Part shown: one piece after another, positions 1-12,268 of the stretch | How positions within the stretch are numbered: the stretch's first letter is position 1 | How the letters are laid out: each line of letters starts with the position of its first letter | DNA from: Craterostigma plantagineum | Taxonomy: Eukaryota; Streptophyta; Magnoliopsida; Lamiales; Linderniaceae | Reading direction: 5' to 3' | Assembly (NCBI GenBank): GCA_027422505.1 | Contig: JAPQWV010000409.1 | Coordinates: 490,306-554,305 of the forward strand | DNA length: 64,000 bases | Made by a program: the position numbers and the translations under genes | Notes under the pieces: generated by a model | Databases searched by the model: none | What the model was told of the DNA's origin: nothing | The model's input: only the letters and a program-made list of their open reading frames with translations

Positions 1-146
1 AAAAAAGTTATCTTACGAAATAGTTTGATCAAACAAAAAATATCAGCCAACTTTCTAGAAAATTCCGAGTTATACGAGATTTGTATAATCTTAGAGCACG
101 AGGCTATCATCAAGCTGTGAAAGAATTGAAGAGCAGATTCACGTAC

Positions 147-1044
147 TCTTTCTGCAATGCTGTGTGGGTCCGTAGCCTGTCCTCTCCTCGCCCGTACCCT
201 CGGCTGCTTCGGCTCACACGCCCCTCCTCCGCCGGTTGAACCACCACTCACCGCCGTCCCAAAAGTTTGAGCTTGCTGTTCACATCGTTATTAACGTTTT
301 AAAGCAACCACAAATTAATCATCATCTTCATCAATATATAACAATTTATGCTACGACACTGTGCCTTCGTCTATGTTACATCATATACAAACTCTGTATA
401 AAAACCTGAGCGTGGTGAAACTGCTGAGCTTGACCAATCGACCCAGCGAAGCCGTTCAACAGCGCTTTCACTGAAGCATCATTACCCTGCAGCAATCATG
501 AGATTCAGTACATCAATTTTCAGATCTACTATTACAAAGTTGTTCGTAAGGTTTCTCCACTTAATAGGAAGGATGAGACGACCCCCAATATTGTCGCCAG
601 TAAATGCTAATTATCAGTGATTAACTCTTATCTCATCAAATACTTTTCGAGCGTCAGCGTTGAGGGATCGTACCATATTTGCAGAACTGAAAGACGAAGA
701 GTCGTTATCATTAAGATCGGCGTTCAAAATCGACATAAACGACCCTCCATTGACGCCTCTGGACGGAAAAAGCTGTTGCTGAAGCATCAACCCCTTGCCG
801 CCGTAACTCAACTGTTGCTGCTGCAGCTGCTGACGATGCCTTCTTCAAAACTACCACCGTCGCCGCCGCCACCGATCATAATCGCCGGATCGATATCGAC
901 CCACGGACCGCCGTTAGGCACAGAGGACAGTATCTGCTCGAGGAAATCTTCACTGGCCGGATCAAAATCGTTGCTTCCACCGTCGATAAACTCCTGAATA
1001 CCACTGCCGTCGTTCACGGATGGAGGTAACGGTGCCTGCCTCAT
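147..1044 (-). CDS. LRL3-like: bHLH transcription factor, group XI (LRL3/UNE12-like), left copy, partial and frameshifted
   Basis: Mirror of the complete gene at 24,048-26,277. Visible exons are exon 1 (674-1,044), exon 2 (406-486) and exon 3 (147-275). Exon 3 encodes the start of the bHLH region, ending in [10 protein letters not shown]. The remaining exons would lie beyond the window's left edge. Exon 1 lacks 7 nt present in the right copy, near 839-846, just after codons for GGSFE. This shifts the frame and gives a stop at about 808. The 7 nt are not a homopolymer, so this is a real sequence difference between copies. As written this copy could not make the bHLH domain unless the indel is an assembly problem. 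Confidence 0.8.
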
Positions 1045-1633
1045 TGCTAAGCTGTGTGGCTGTTCTAATTTCTAGGGATTCGATGAACTGCGGCGTGCGA
1101 AATGACGACTCAGTCAGCCCGAAATTCTGGGATGAGAGTACCTGAAAAGTAACTGGTGGGAAGATGATGAACTGAGGTGTCATTATATATAATCAGAAAC
1201 AGGTCGGTTTTATTCTCTTTAATTTAATTAATTGATATAATTAGCTAATAATTATCGGCAACGAAGACGAACTAATTATTAAAGGCCGCATATTCCACTT
1301 CCATAGAGAAGAATAACAGGGGAATCCATATATTTATATACTACTATAAGACTTCTATACGTTTATTCTCAATTTGCAAATTTTAAAACAGATAATTTCG
1401 AATATGTACCAATCATTGACGACTTTAAATAGAAAGGCTATCAAAAAAAGAATTATGATTAGTAGTATAAATTATTAAATTAATAACCATAAATTCGAGA
1501 ACCAATCATATTGCTAGGAAGTGCGTCCAATGTAAGTTAGACTTTGTCATTGGGCTTTTAATGTTAGCAAATCTCAGATGGGCCTTATCAAGCTATTGGG
1601 CTTTGAACAAGTTCAAGCGAAGTACATTCATTA
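1045..1633. other. Intergenic: left bHLH promoter and CIPK 3' flank
   Basis: AT-rich, no coding signal. It contains the 5' flank of the left bHLH gene (minus strand) and the region downstream of the CIPK stop. Mirrored at 23,467-24,047. Confidence 0.6.
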
Positions 1634-2895
1634 TTACAGCACCGATGATGAATCCGTCAAAGCTGGGCCGAGCTCGGCGCTGCAGAATCGGTGGTACTCC
1701 GACGTACAACCGCTCGATCTCCTCACCTCCACCACCACGAAGGAGGGAGCCACCTCAAACAAATCGGCATCGATACCTAATCCGCCGCCGCCGGCGCAAT
1801 CTTCTAACCGCACCCGAGAATCACTCATCTTCTTCACGACCAAGTTCTTCACCTTAGCCACCTCTTCAATCTTCGAAATCACGCCATTGACGTCCTCTTG
1901 GAAGCAAATCTCATCTCTCGATCTTTTTCGCTCTCTTTATCGAAGATCCGAGAGAGATCCAATCCCTCTGACATGGATATTATGTGGAATGCGTTGAGCT
2001 TCTCCAATTCTTTCTCCGCCTTATTCTCCGCCGTCGTGGCAGCATCTTCGCTGGAAGCTGAGCTTCTGTGTAAGGGCTTGTTGAACCAAGAAGATTTCAT
2101 GATCTTCTCCGTGGTAATCCTCGTACTGGGATTCGGATCGAGCATCTTCGCAATCAATCGCCTCGATTCGCTAGAGAACCAAGGTGGGCACTTGAAATCT
2201 GCCCTGTAAATCTTTCTGTACATGCTCATCAAGTTATCGTCTTCGAACGGCAAACGGCCGGCCAACAAAACGAAGAGAATCACCCCACAAGACCATATAT
2301 CCGCCTTAGAACCGTCGTAGCCTTTCTTCGCAATCACCTCCGGCGAGACATACGCCGGCGTCCCACAAGTCGTGTGCAGTAATCCGTCGGTTCCCAAGTG
2401 ATCGGAGAAAGCACTGAGCCCGAAATCAGTAACCTTTAGGTTCCCCTGCTCGTCTAGCAAGAGATTCTCAGGCTTCAAATCTCTGTGGTAGACCCCTCGA
2501 CTGTGGCAGAAATCGACGGCGGAGATCAGCTGCTTGAAGTATCGCCTCGCCTGAGTTTCGCTCAGCTTCCCCTTTGAGATCTTGGCGAACAATTCGCCCC
2601 CTCGCACGTATTCCATGACGATGAAGATCTTGGATTTCGTTGCCATGACTTCGACGAGCCCAACGATGCCTGGGTGGGCTTGCATCATCTTCATGGCAGA
2701 AATCTCACGCTTGATCTGCTCAATCATCCCAGCTCGGACGACCTTGTCTTTAGCCACAACCTTAATCGCCACGCTTTTGTTCGTCTGCAAGTTTCGAGCG
2801 TGGTACACCTTGGCGAAAGTGCCGTGGCCTAACAAACGGCCCAATTCGTACTTTCCATGGAGTACGCTTTTAGAGCTCGCCGAGGCCGAAGACAT
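1634..2895 (-). CDS. CBL-interacting protein kinase (CIPK/SnRK3), left copy
   Basis: Intronless Ser/Thr kinase of the calcium-decoding CBL-CIPK system, which phosphorylates membrane transporters after recruitment by calcineurin B-like sensors. Visible are the glycine loop ([11 protein letters not shown]), the ATP lysine (AIKVV), [15 protein letters not shown], activation-loop GTPAYVSPE, and the CBL-binding NAF motif ([18 protein letters not shown]) at about residues 300-317. The kinase reading runs from 2,895 to about 1,890; the C-terminal phosphatase-interaction part continues in another frame to 1,634. One G is missing from a GGG run near 1,896 compared with the right copy; allowing for it gives 420 residues, normal for the family. 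The exact CIPK number is not assigned; it resembles the intronless CIPK5/11/25 clade. Confidence 0.92.
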
Positions 2896-4616
2896 ATTCT
2901 TCTTTAGCAGCTTAGATGAATCTCGAAAATGGAAGGTAAGAAGAGAAGAAAAAAGGGTGTTCTCAGTTTAGCTTGTTGTGGTGGGCGGCGACGGTGGTGG
3001 TGTAGGATTGAACCGTGTTCAAGTGCTTACGGTGGCAATTCCGGCCAATGGTGGTGAAATATTGGCTGCTAGGCGGTGAACTAGCCGTGAATCTTCTCAT
3101 CTCTATGCATTCCCTGGTTGTTGTAATGATCTATCTCCTCAAAAATGACTTTCGTGGGAATAAACACCAACACAACGACGCTCTCTGCTTCACTGTAAAG
3201 GTGCGTGGGTGAATATATATATATATAGGGGGAGGAATTATGTGGGGTTTGTTTTCGTTGTGGCCCCTGTAATTACGTTAAATTTTAAACAGATCCCTTG
3301 ATTTTCCTTGAGGATTTTAATGACTGTTGAGGATGGTTGGTTTGACAGGTGTCGTGATCTTAAGTACGTTTCAAGTTCAAATTGGATGGCTGTTGTCCGT
3401 AGATTCTCAGTCGTTCTCAAAAATACGTAAATACTTCACGCCGCAGAAGCCAATATATATTTTTAACCGTATGTACAAAAAAGATATTTGGGACCAACGA
3501 TTATTCACGGGTTCAATTTGAAATCCACATACAAGTGGATTTATAATTCAGCGATGGTATGGGAATCTTTATGGTTGCATGTTGAATCGTGATTGGCTAG
3601 TCGTTGATGCCAGTTGAAGGAAGCCTCTGGACTTTGAATTATATTGTAATGAAAAAAATAGAATTAATGCATTTTCTCCAATGGTGTGGTGGTGGATGTT
3701 TGCAGCTGTTTCCCTTGGCTCTTTCACATGGAATTAGATATGCTTTGTTTTTGCTAGTAATTTATAACTATTTTCTACGTATATGTCTGTCTTTCTCCTA
3801 TTAAAACTGATATTGGATGTCCAAACCGCATATTGAGGCTAGACTATATATTACCCGACGGATGTACAGATAAGAAAATCAAGAAAAGGTGATGCAAGGA
3901 GGAGAAGAAATTCAAGGCTGATCACTTATACAAAGCATACTAAGATGAGACGAAAATTGACGCTATTTAATTAATTAAAATCAAAGTTGTTGGCTAAATA
4001 TGATAATCGGAAGAAGATTAGACTAGATATATCATCGTTTGGTGCCATGCCAAAATATATTTAATGATGAAACCGACTTCGTACTCATTCATGGACACAT
4101 GGCACGAATAAACTCTTACCTTATTTGGTGTATCTACCGTATCGTCGCTTCTATCAAGAAGGATGACAGTTACACACGTGTCGCTTAGACAACCCCAATA
4201 AGCTCTAGACAAATTCTTTATGCGCATGTTTTATTTATTATCCATCGATATCGTGTAAAATTGACACCTAACAACAATTTGAAAATCATTCATCCACCTA
4301 CATGTCCTCTTGCTGCATCGACTTCGTGTACCAAAGTTTGATGTATTCTAAAACCCTATTCTCTCAAACCAACTCCATCGAATTCTCAAAACATTCAAAA
4401 CGTCAGCTATCTCAAAGATGGAAAGTATCAGTAAAGCAGCGTTTGATTTATATACAAAGCAAATATCTTAAAACCCATACTCCAACAAGTGAAAATCTTG
4501 GATCCTATGTAAGAAGACTATACAACCACCTAATTAGTCTCAACACACAAGTAGATTGGAAGCTATTTAAACAAAAAACTAAATCTTCTAAGGAAAAAGA
4601 ATTAGAGCATGAATGA
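2896..4616. other. Intergenic: CIPK promoter side
   Basis: Between CIPK start and CPL4 stop. Short ORFs here have no family resemblance and are mirrored at 20,489-22,205. A TA-repeat (about 3,213-3,226) lies roughly 330 bp upstream of the CIPK start and could be its TATA region. No transposon signature was seen. Confidence 0.55.
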
Positions 4617-7400
4617 TCATTGGTTCTTTACCTGACCGACGGGGAAGTTTTCCTCGGGCTGCTTCTTCCACATAAAGTTGGAAGCTTCGATCCACCTTGG
4701 ATGTACGAGGTACTTCTTCTCTTGCAATGCCCATCGCGATTTGTCTGTACCTGAATCTAAAGAGACAACGTGTGTCACTGATGGATCGATGTCTGTCGAG
4801 CACGTTGCTCCCAACTGCTCAGCCATTTTCCACAGCTGGTGTTCTTCGGCGCGGAAATTAGTTGGAAAAACACGAGTGAAGACCAGCTTGCAACCCTTCA
4901 GGACTTCCTTGCGCACCGTTTTTAACACCTTTTTTATCAAAGAAAATAAAAATCGGGCAACGTATCATGACGATGAATACATGGTAAATCTGTACTAGGA
5001 CTATGATATTCGGTTCTGAAGAGAATAGAGAATAATAAGCTGTAACAAAAACAGTAGCATCGACGCAAGGGTAAAGCATACCTGCCTCACATCTCGGTCT
5101 TCTAGGTTATCTGTGCAATCCTAAAGTGACCAGACGTACTGATTGAGCTTCAAAAAAACAAATACAAGTTCCGAATAGATTTTGAATGGGGGAATAAAGA
5201 AGCAATACCGAGTCAAAAAACAAGCTGTGGATCTGCTGGAGAATTTTAAGAACAGTTGCCAACGCTCCATCAGTCTCGCTTTCATCACTATTTAGTTCAG
5301 AGAGTGACTTATAATTGAAGCCAAAGTTCTTGCAACTCGAAGCAAAAAAATGATACCGTTCCATTAATATCAAGTTTTCTTTATGCTTTCCCCAAACCTA
5401 CACAAGAATGCACAAGGATCATATAAACTGCATGAATACACGACCGGAGACATGAAAGAAAGACAACTTCCAATATTCAAGAGTTCAGTGATCGATTACC
5501 GCTTCGGTATCATCCAGGATGAGGACAACACTCTCTTGCCCCAAAACGATATCGAGACCTTTTTGATGCCTCTGGGTACAATCCCCTTGTGCAATGATCC
5601 TTGAATTGAAGTAGATGTCTCCCGGGTCAAGCAGTTTTGCCATGGCTACAGCATACGGCCGTTCACCCATGGTATATATATACATTTCAAACAACTTACT
5701 AGCTTCTTTCAGAAACGTGTGAACATAAGGTCTCAACTTGGTCATCATCTGCATCCAATCTAATCTGAAGAGGCTGTTCTTTAAGGCATCTGGTATTTAT
5801 ATAGATAGTAAGACAACAGATTGAGAACAATAATCAATAAAGTCCTCTAAAGAGAAACATATCAAGGAGAGCCTACTAAGCATTAAAATAAAATCTCTTT
5901 GCTCATTTAAGTGTCTCTTTGGATAATATGCATAATAAGAAAAGAATTACCAAGTCAAAGAAAAGAACAACAAGGATATATAACATACCTGGAAGAGAAT
6001 CTCTTTGCTCAATTAAGTGTCTTTCTTCCACAGTAATATCAGGAATACGAGCTGAATTGAGAAGTGTGTGATCTAAATCAAGGACCAAACAGAGTTTCCT
6101 ATGGCGCAGTAAGCTCTTCAAGTCTTTGTCACGTAATCGTGATATTTCGTCAGTTGCGAGCCTCAAATTCTACATACATGCAGGGATAATTTACTAAGCC
6201 ATGATCACAAAGCAGTGACAATAAAAGCCAGGCAGATGTACCCCATGCATTAACATGCCTAGCATTTGATATTCACTTAAACTAACAACATATATACAAG
6301 ATGAGATTAACAGATGCCTTCCACAATTTATGTCATGAGAATAAAAAATCAGACTTTTTCAGAGCAGTTCTGAATCCAAGAAAGATCAAATATTTACCCC
6401 AGAATCACATATCTATTTTCCTTTAGAACAACATTCATGTTCAGCATACAACTGATAACTATACGATGCCTAACCTTATGTATGTAACCAAAAGCAACAC
6501 CAGACTCATCTTCCATCTTTTGCCCACACTTCATGCACATCCCCGCATAAATTCCAGGATGATTACAAGCACTATCTGATGATGAAACTGGACAAGTGGA
6601 CCACGTAGAGCAGTCAGAAAAGTTTCGAAGCCGCCGTCCTCATATATGAACCATACAGAGTTGTATATTACACTACTTTCAAATATCAAATCATGAAGAG
6701 CTACCTAAACTTCGGGTTGATTCTCCACGAGACGGGGAACTCAGTTGATTTTCCATGTTTTCGGACAACTCCACTTTTGGCCTTTTGACTCTAAATATGG
6801 AACAAATTAATCAAATTTGGAAATGAATAAACAGGAAATGCCATTACAGAATATTTCAAAATGCATCCATGAGCAACATAAATGTGTTGGCACTTCAATG
6901 AGTATTAGATATGAAATTCAGTGATCTCAGAGAAGTCATCTAATGTGCTTTAAATCAGGCCGTGCAGATTCCAGTACAAGCCAATAATGCATATGAGCGC
7001 TCCTTCACGACAAAGGAGATTAACAACAAGACTCAAATTTTTTTAACTCCCCTGACAATTAACGAAGTTTTAACCGAGAATCAAGACAAACATAAAGAGG
7101 CTTTGTAACAAATTAAACATCGTATGCTAAACCTGGAAATTTGTGGGACCAAAACATGAACAATGCTGCTAGGAAGTACATATGATACATAAGAAAATAC
7201 CTTGTCCACACACACAGACGCACACAAGAGACTTACCTCTTTAGCTCCAAGTCACGATCATCGTCGTCATTTTCCACTTCTTCCACCACCTCTTCAGGAA
7301 AAGCGGATGCATCAGAAGAAGCATCCAATTCTCCTTCTAAAAATGAAGCAAAGTCCTCACTACTTGACGAAGCTACAGGTGAATCCGCTGCTAAACTCAT
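4617..7400 (-). CDS. CPL4: RNA polymerase II CTD phosphatase-like protein with BRCT domain, left copy (intact)
   Basis: FCP1-type phosphatase that removes phosphate from the RNA polymerase II C-terminal tail in the nucleus. Eight exons read in frame: 7,237-7,400; 6,705-6,790; 6,475-6,587; 5,989-6,169; 5,500-5,789; 5,209-5,397; 5,082-5,120; 4,617-4,928. They total 1,374 nt, that is 457 residues, close to Arabidopsis CPL4. The catalytic DxDxT motif appears as LVLDLDHTLLN in exon 4; exon 5 has the distal acid motif VLILDDTEA; exon 8 encodes a BRCT domain (TRVFPTNF, then THVVSLDSG and the conserved W of KYLVHPRWIEA). An acidic N-terminus precedes a CxxC segment (CMKCGQK). Assignment to CPL4 rather than CPL3 rests on size and domain order. 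Confidence 0.93.
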
Positions 7401-7958
7401 CTGCTTGTATCACTGCAATCTCTCTCCCTAGCTTCTCTCTTGCGGTTTGATGGAAGATGAATAATTTAATTAAGAACCAGCGACGGAATCAGATGGCGTC
7501 AGGTGTCGACCGATCCCCCGGCAGCGAGCGCAACAAGGGTGGTTGGTGGCGTCGACATTGATTTTCTAATTTTGTATTTTTATTTTTTTGAGAGGTCGTG
7601 TGGAAGAAGAAGAAGATTAAGGAAGAACCCTAAATTGACCTCTTGGGCTGAATTTTATTGGGCTAAAATGTCGGGCCGACTCGCTTAATTGATACCGTAA
7701 TCTTTTGATTTGAAGCCCCACAAATTTGCTTTAATATGGGCTTTAAATACGTGGGGCAACTTCCTAACGTCCTCTTTTTTTATTTTTGTCATTTCTTTTA
7801 GAAGAAAACTCGACAAAAGAAAGCATATAAGCTTACTCATGAATCGTTATTTCCATCATTAGCTAACTATATGCTAATTACTGTATGATAAAGACATACG
7901 GATTCAAAATATCAACACAACGAAGATATCCCTTCTTTCGCCATCTTCGAGTGCCCTT
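7401..7958. other. Intergenic: CPL4 promoter and reticulon 3' flank
   Basis: About 560 bp between two co-oriented minus-strand genes. It should hold the CPL4 promoter. No further gene is recognisable. Mirrored at 17,151-17,709. Confidence 0.55.
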
Positions 7959-10191
7959 TTACGATCTTATGGAGGAGCGTTGGTAGTACTTAAATGCCAC
8001 GAACAACATGAACACTGCACGTATGTAAGAAACATTGTGAATCAAATGCTATGTTTATTTGGATCTTAATATTAAGATTTGATTTTATTACCTGCCCATA
8101 TTCGGGCAAGAACTGAGGATAAGTTCCAAACGAGAGCGAAGATTGCGAATCCAACGGCTTTCTTATGAGTACATGAATCCCAAGCGTCTCTCCACCGTCC
8201 GATCCAAAATGTCCCTGCCATGCAATGCATGCGCATAGATAGAAAAAAAAAAGTGTTTAATAGAAAAAACTGTGTTGAAAATTAATAATTTAATTACCGT
8301 GTGCAGTCAATTGAGAAGAGTAGGACGAGCACATTTTGGGACAGTGAATACTACAATAAAACCTGCAGTAAAAAACCAGAACTTGCAATAAACGACCGAA
8401 AATATTTAATTCAATTATTATTAAAATAAGAGGTCTAGTTTGTCTGACCTAACTTGGCCATCTTCCATATGGTTATGGAGCTTCCACATCGTGCCAAAAT
8501 AAACAATATCGCTGACAACTGCAAAGATTTCTTCACCTTCAAGATAATTCCAAGAACAATAACATAAATAAATTGAATTAAAATATATATACGTCACCTT
8601 CATTGTAGTGGCAGGGTCCCCAGAAAACAATGCTCTCAATTTCAAAAGAAACTCATTTAAGTAAGGCAAAAACAACTTCACAACCCAAATCGCCTCTTCT
8701 TCTCCTATGATGCAATCTTGCTCCACATTATTATTATTATTCAAGGTCTCCTGCCGCAAGAAAAGAAGAATCATTTATGCTTTTGCTCCTTTTTTTTTAT
8801 GTGTGATTCATGAGAGGTATATTATGATGATTACCTGTTTATGAGTGATCTGAAAAGAAATACTGCTGCGAGGTATACAAGGCCTAGGTAGGAAGCTACA
8901 GAAATAAAGCTGCAAGTATACAAGGAATGAATCATTTTTCCAAGTATCAAGATCGATTTTGATGAAATATTTAAAGATAGAATAGTACCTGATATTGAGA
9001 TCCCTGTGAATGAAGATGAGATGATTGCAAATGTTCCGATCCCAAAGATGAATGCTGATTTTGAGACGTCTCTCCACATTATGAGATCAACTGACATTAA
9101 TCAAGAAATTAGTAAAGTAATGGTCGCTTAGAGCAGCTGCTGTAATCAAAGCATTAATGAAGAGACTAAAAAGCTTCTATTCACAAAACAAAACTTTTAT
9201 GATGGTTGCTCACCGAAACTCTTTAATTTGCTGCATTTCCTTGGAGTTCCGTGGATATGATCTTCTGAAACTGAAAGTTTAGGATACAAAATATTAATAA
9301 TGATGAAAATAATAGAAAGAAGAACGCTTAAAATCTCACCTACCTGGCTTGAGTTTAGCTGGACTTGGATGGATTCCTTGACCACCAAAGTTGTTTAAAG
9401 GTTTTGCTTTCTTCTTCACAGCAGGTGAAACTGGAGCTGGTTTTTCATTCTTGTGAATCAATGCTTTCTTCGGTTTTCGATCGATCTCGATTGCAAATTA
9501 ATATCTTTTATTACATCATCATCATCATTGACAGATTTGTTCTTGATCTTTTCCTCAAACAGCACAAGCTCTTTACCTTCTTCTTCATCAGATCTCAGCG
9601 ATCCAGTTAAATCAGATTCCTTGTTCGTCGGCTCATCGCAGCTCTCGATTTCCTCGGCAACGGCGTTTTGCTTCGAACTCCGATCAGTCGCCGCATCCTC
9701 ATTACAGTCAGATTTCATTACCAATTTCCTCGGCGACGCCACCGATCTCGATTTCTTCAGGGGACTGATTTTCTTGGTCCCATCTGATGACAAGCTCAAA
9801 TCTTTATCCAAATTCCCGACTATTTCAGACCTTCGCCTCGCAATCTGAAGTGGGCTTGAATCAGAATTATCAGATTTATTCCACGTCTTCCTCCTACCGT
9901 TAGCAGCTGTAGGGCTCTGTTTTGGCTTGGCATTTCTCATTTTCCTGTTTTCCATCTCACCCGCTACGGAATTCTCGCTATTATCATCATCAGCGTGGCC
10001 ATTCGCAGGGCTATCAACGGTAGTTTGTTGGGGGCTGCTTTCTTTTCTTCTTCTGATGAGTTGCTTTTATCGAAGACTTTGATGGCACCAGCAAGTTTCA
10101 TTCTATTTTCCCAAACAGAGCCTACTTTTGGGCCATTGCTCCTTTTGCTGCTGCTGCCACTCAACAAGTCAGTTGCTTCCTTAGCACTCAT
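7959..10191 (-). CDS. RTNLB21-like: Reticulon-like protein with long N-terminus (RTNLB21-type), left copy, disrupted
   Basis: Reticulons insert hairpins into ER membrane and curve ER tubules. The hydrophilic Ser/Lys-rich N-terminal region (MSAKEATDLLSG onward, KVGSVWENRMKLAGAIKVFD conserved) is followed by a reticulon homology domain beginning VDLIMWRDVSKSAF, with two long hydrophobic pairs, and ending at YYQRSSIRS. Nine exons mirror those of the right copy. Two differences break this copy in exon 1: one A short in an A run near 10,043 and an 8-nt insertion near 9,480-9,490 (a TCGA/GATC-type duplication). Exons 6 and 7 are in frame here, whereas the right copy has lost single T residues there. 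Between the two copies a fully consistent reading exists. Confidence 0.85.
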
Positions 10192-10378
10192 TATTATTAT
10201 TATGCTCTGTTTGGTTTGCTACTTTTTTTGAGCTGCTTCAGATTACGACAGCTTTTGCCCTCTATTAATGGGACTGTGACTTTGAGTTCAAGCGATTGAC
10301 GTTGGTTTCGTGAAAGAAAAAGCCATGGAATGGAAACATTGGGATGGGATTCTACTATCTCACACACTCGTATGATGA

Positions 10379-10383
<5 letters not shown>

Positions 10384-10437
<54 letters not shown>

Positions 10438-10438
10438 C
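10384..10438. repeat. (GA)n microsatellite in reticulon 5' flank, left arm
   Basis: GA dinucleotide run with one interruption, about 190-250 bp upstream of the reticulon start on the minus strand (a CT run in the sense of the gene). CT-rich 5' leaders are common in plants. Length differs from the mirror copy. Confidence 0.9.
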
Positions 10439-11388
10439 CTTTTTCTTTAAATATATCAGAATGCAATGAATAACACTCGTATTAGTTTCTTTAAGCACGT
10501 GGGCCAAGAAAAAGATTAGATTTGATCCAAATTTACCGCGTCTATTGTGGTGATCCTATGCTATTATTGGTTTGCTGTTGTAATAATTAGTACACCAAAA
10601 GCTAGCAATTGCCTTATTTTCTGTAGATTAAAGTGTGAACTGAAAGGCGACATATTCGCTTTTAGCTTTATGTCAACGGGTATCTATGACCACTGTCCTT
10701 ATTACCTTTCTGTTTTTTTTTTCTTTATTGCAGCTCGTTAATGGCGGACGGACAGTATTATTTCATACTTATTGGTGTTTATTGGTCGTCACATTAATAA
10801 TAGGGTACTACTCCTCTCCTTTCTAGCGAATACTGACTGAAGATCATAGATCGAATGTCCACCCCTATATCAGATCAGAATCAGACATAGTTTTATATAT
10901 ATATATATATATTTATTTTCTGTATTGATGAAATCTATGGATAGAAACGTAGCGGCTCATTCATCAGGCAAAACACGATGTCCTCGAACTGAGGGCATGA
11001 ATGTACAAATCGAACCGTAGAAAGATAGAAAAAATACGCCTGTGAATGGACCAGTCATTTTTGCATAATTTAACTAAGTGAGTATACTGCTAGCCAACTA
11101 GGCACCGACAGGATCTCAGTAAGAATGAACCTCTGAGAATTTACCGCAAATAGCACACAGCTGATTATTAGAAGTATTTATTAACTTATTCTGCTATTTT
11201 CTAGTCAATGATATAAAGGAGAATAGCCTCACCTCCCTCGTCAAAATGTATTACCTTTTTCTTTGCTGGTGTGGCGTCTTGTTCAGAGTTATGAATTTCC
11301 CGAGGTTTTCCGCCAACCTATTTAAGCCTATTTAAGTCTACTTACTCTGTTAATATTAGCGGCGGGTATATGGTGCGGATTACTCAGC
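10439..11388. other. Reticulon upstream region, left arm
   Basis: No gene recognised. It contains the presumed promoter of the minus-strand reticulon gene and a TA-repeat at about 10,891-10,911. Mirrored at about 13,732-14,688. Confidence 0.5.
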
Positions 11389-12060
11389 TGTGCATCACGC
11401 CCTCACAAATTTGACAAAGAGTCGGGGCGAATCGGGCGATGACCTTTCAAGCCAAGAGTGTCGATGCGCAAGAGAAAAGGACTTTTGGGACCGGCCAAGC
11501 TTGTCGCGTTGGGACGTCGATATTCTCAAGCAAGGCCGTGCACTTAGCATCCACGACAGGGAGACATGCTAATGAGGTTTTCCACGGTTTTGGCCCATCC
11601 GAATTCGTGTAGAACCTTCCGGAAGATCGTGGAACCATGCGGAATCATGCGGGTCATTCTAGAGAATCAAGAGTCCAAGTGTGGAGGATGCTATGGAACT
11701 CCTAGAGAGGAATATGTTTCCTAGAAGAGTGTAAAATATAAATAATAGCCGTTAGATCAAGTAGATCATAGCCGTCCATCGAGTTGGACAAGTTGTATAT
11801 ATAGGGGCTTGAGTAGTTCATTTCATCAAGTGGTAAATGACTTCATGTAAAGAGTCGAGTTCTCTCTGTACATTACTGTGTGTTTTTTCTCTTGCACTTA
11901 GGCACGTTCAAGGCGAGGTCTGACACTTTGTTTTCTTTCGTGAGCGTTAAGGGAGACTAACCTAGTAAAGCACGCAATGGGCTGCTTAAAGGATTCGGTG
12001 CCGCACGGGAGCTAGCAACTATGTCCGTGACATGTGGCTCTTCGAAGTCGCAAGGGACGA
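11389..12060 (+). mobile_element. Solo-LTR-like sequence, left arm
   Basis: Starts with TGTGCATCACGCC and has LTR-like layout on the plus strand: a TATA-type box (TATATATAGGGG, about 11,798), then a T/C-rich leader, then a GTGCCGCACGGGAG block near 11,999. It has no coding capacity and no internal retroelement domain on either side. Ends are approximate and no target duplication was identified. The layout implies transcription rightward, toward the palindrome centre. Alternative: another non-coding repeat. Confidence 0.5.
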
Positions 12061-12268
12061 ATGACGATGATTAACCAAAGGATTGAATTTCTACTACTTT
12101 TATGCGAATAAAACACTATGAATCAGTCAGAAACCACATCAGCCTTGCATAGTTAACGATAAGTTTTCTTAATTATTGATGCCACGTCGTCCTAACGTAA
12201 TTTAAGATTATATTATGTTCTTCATCGATGATCTCGCGTCACCGTCGTGATTGAGACACCTATATATT
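12061..12268. other. Inner end of left arm
   Basis: About 200 bp of non-coding sequence between the LTR-like block and the spacer. It is the mirror of 12,831-13,039, with slightly more differences than elsewhere (for example ATCGATGATC left versus ATTACGATGA-type sequence right). Confidence 0.6.

Larger units (their letters stand above)
1..12268. repeat. Left arm of giant inverted repeat
   Basis: This arm is the near-exact reverse complement of 12,831-25,098. Base 1 pairs with about 25,098 and base 12,268 with 12,831, so the symmetry constant (about 25,099) is the same at both ends; it drifts by up to about 25 in between because of indels. It contains the reticulon, CPL4 and CIPK genes and the 5' part of the bHLH gene, all on the minus strand. 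The window begins inside the arm, in the run of A that pairs with a poly-T run at about 25,091-25,107, so the true outer limit is not visible. Confidence 0.97.

Noticed and set aside
11390..11638. Short ORFs in the LTR-like blocks as genes
   Set aside because: They overlap on both strands, differ between arms because of single-base changes, and resemble no protein family.
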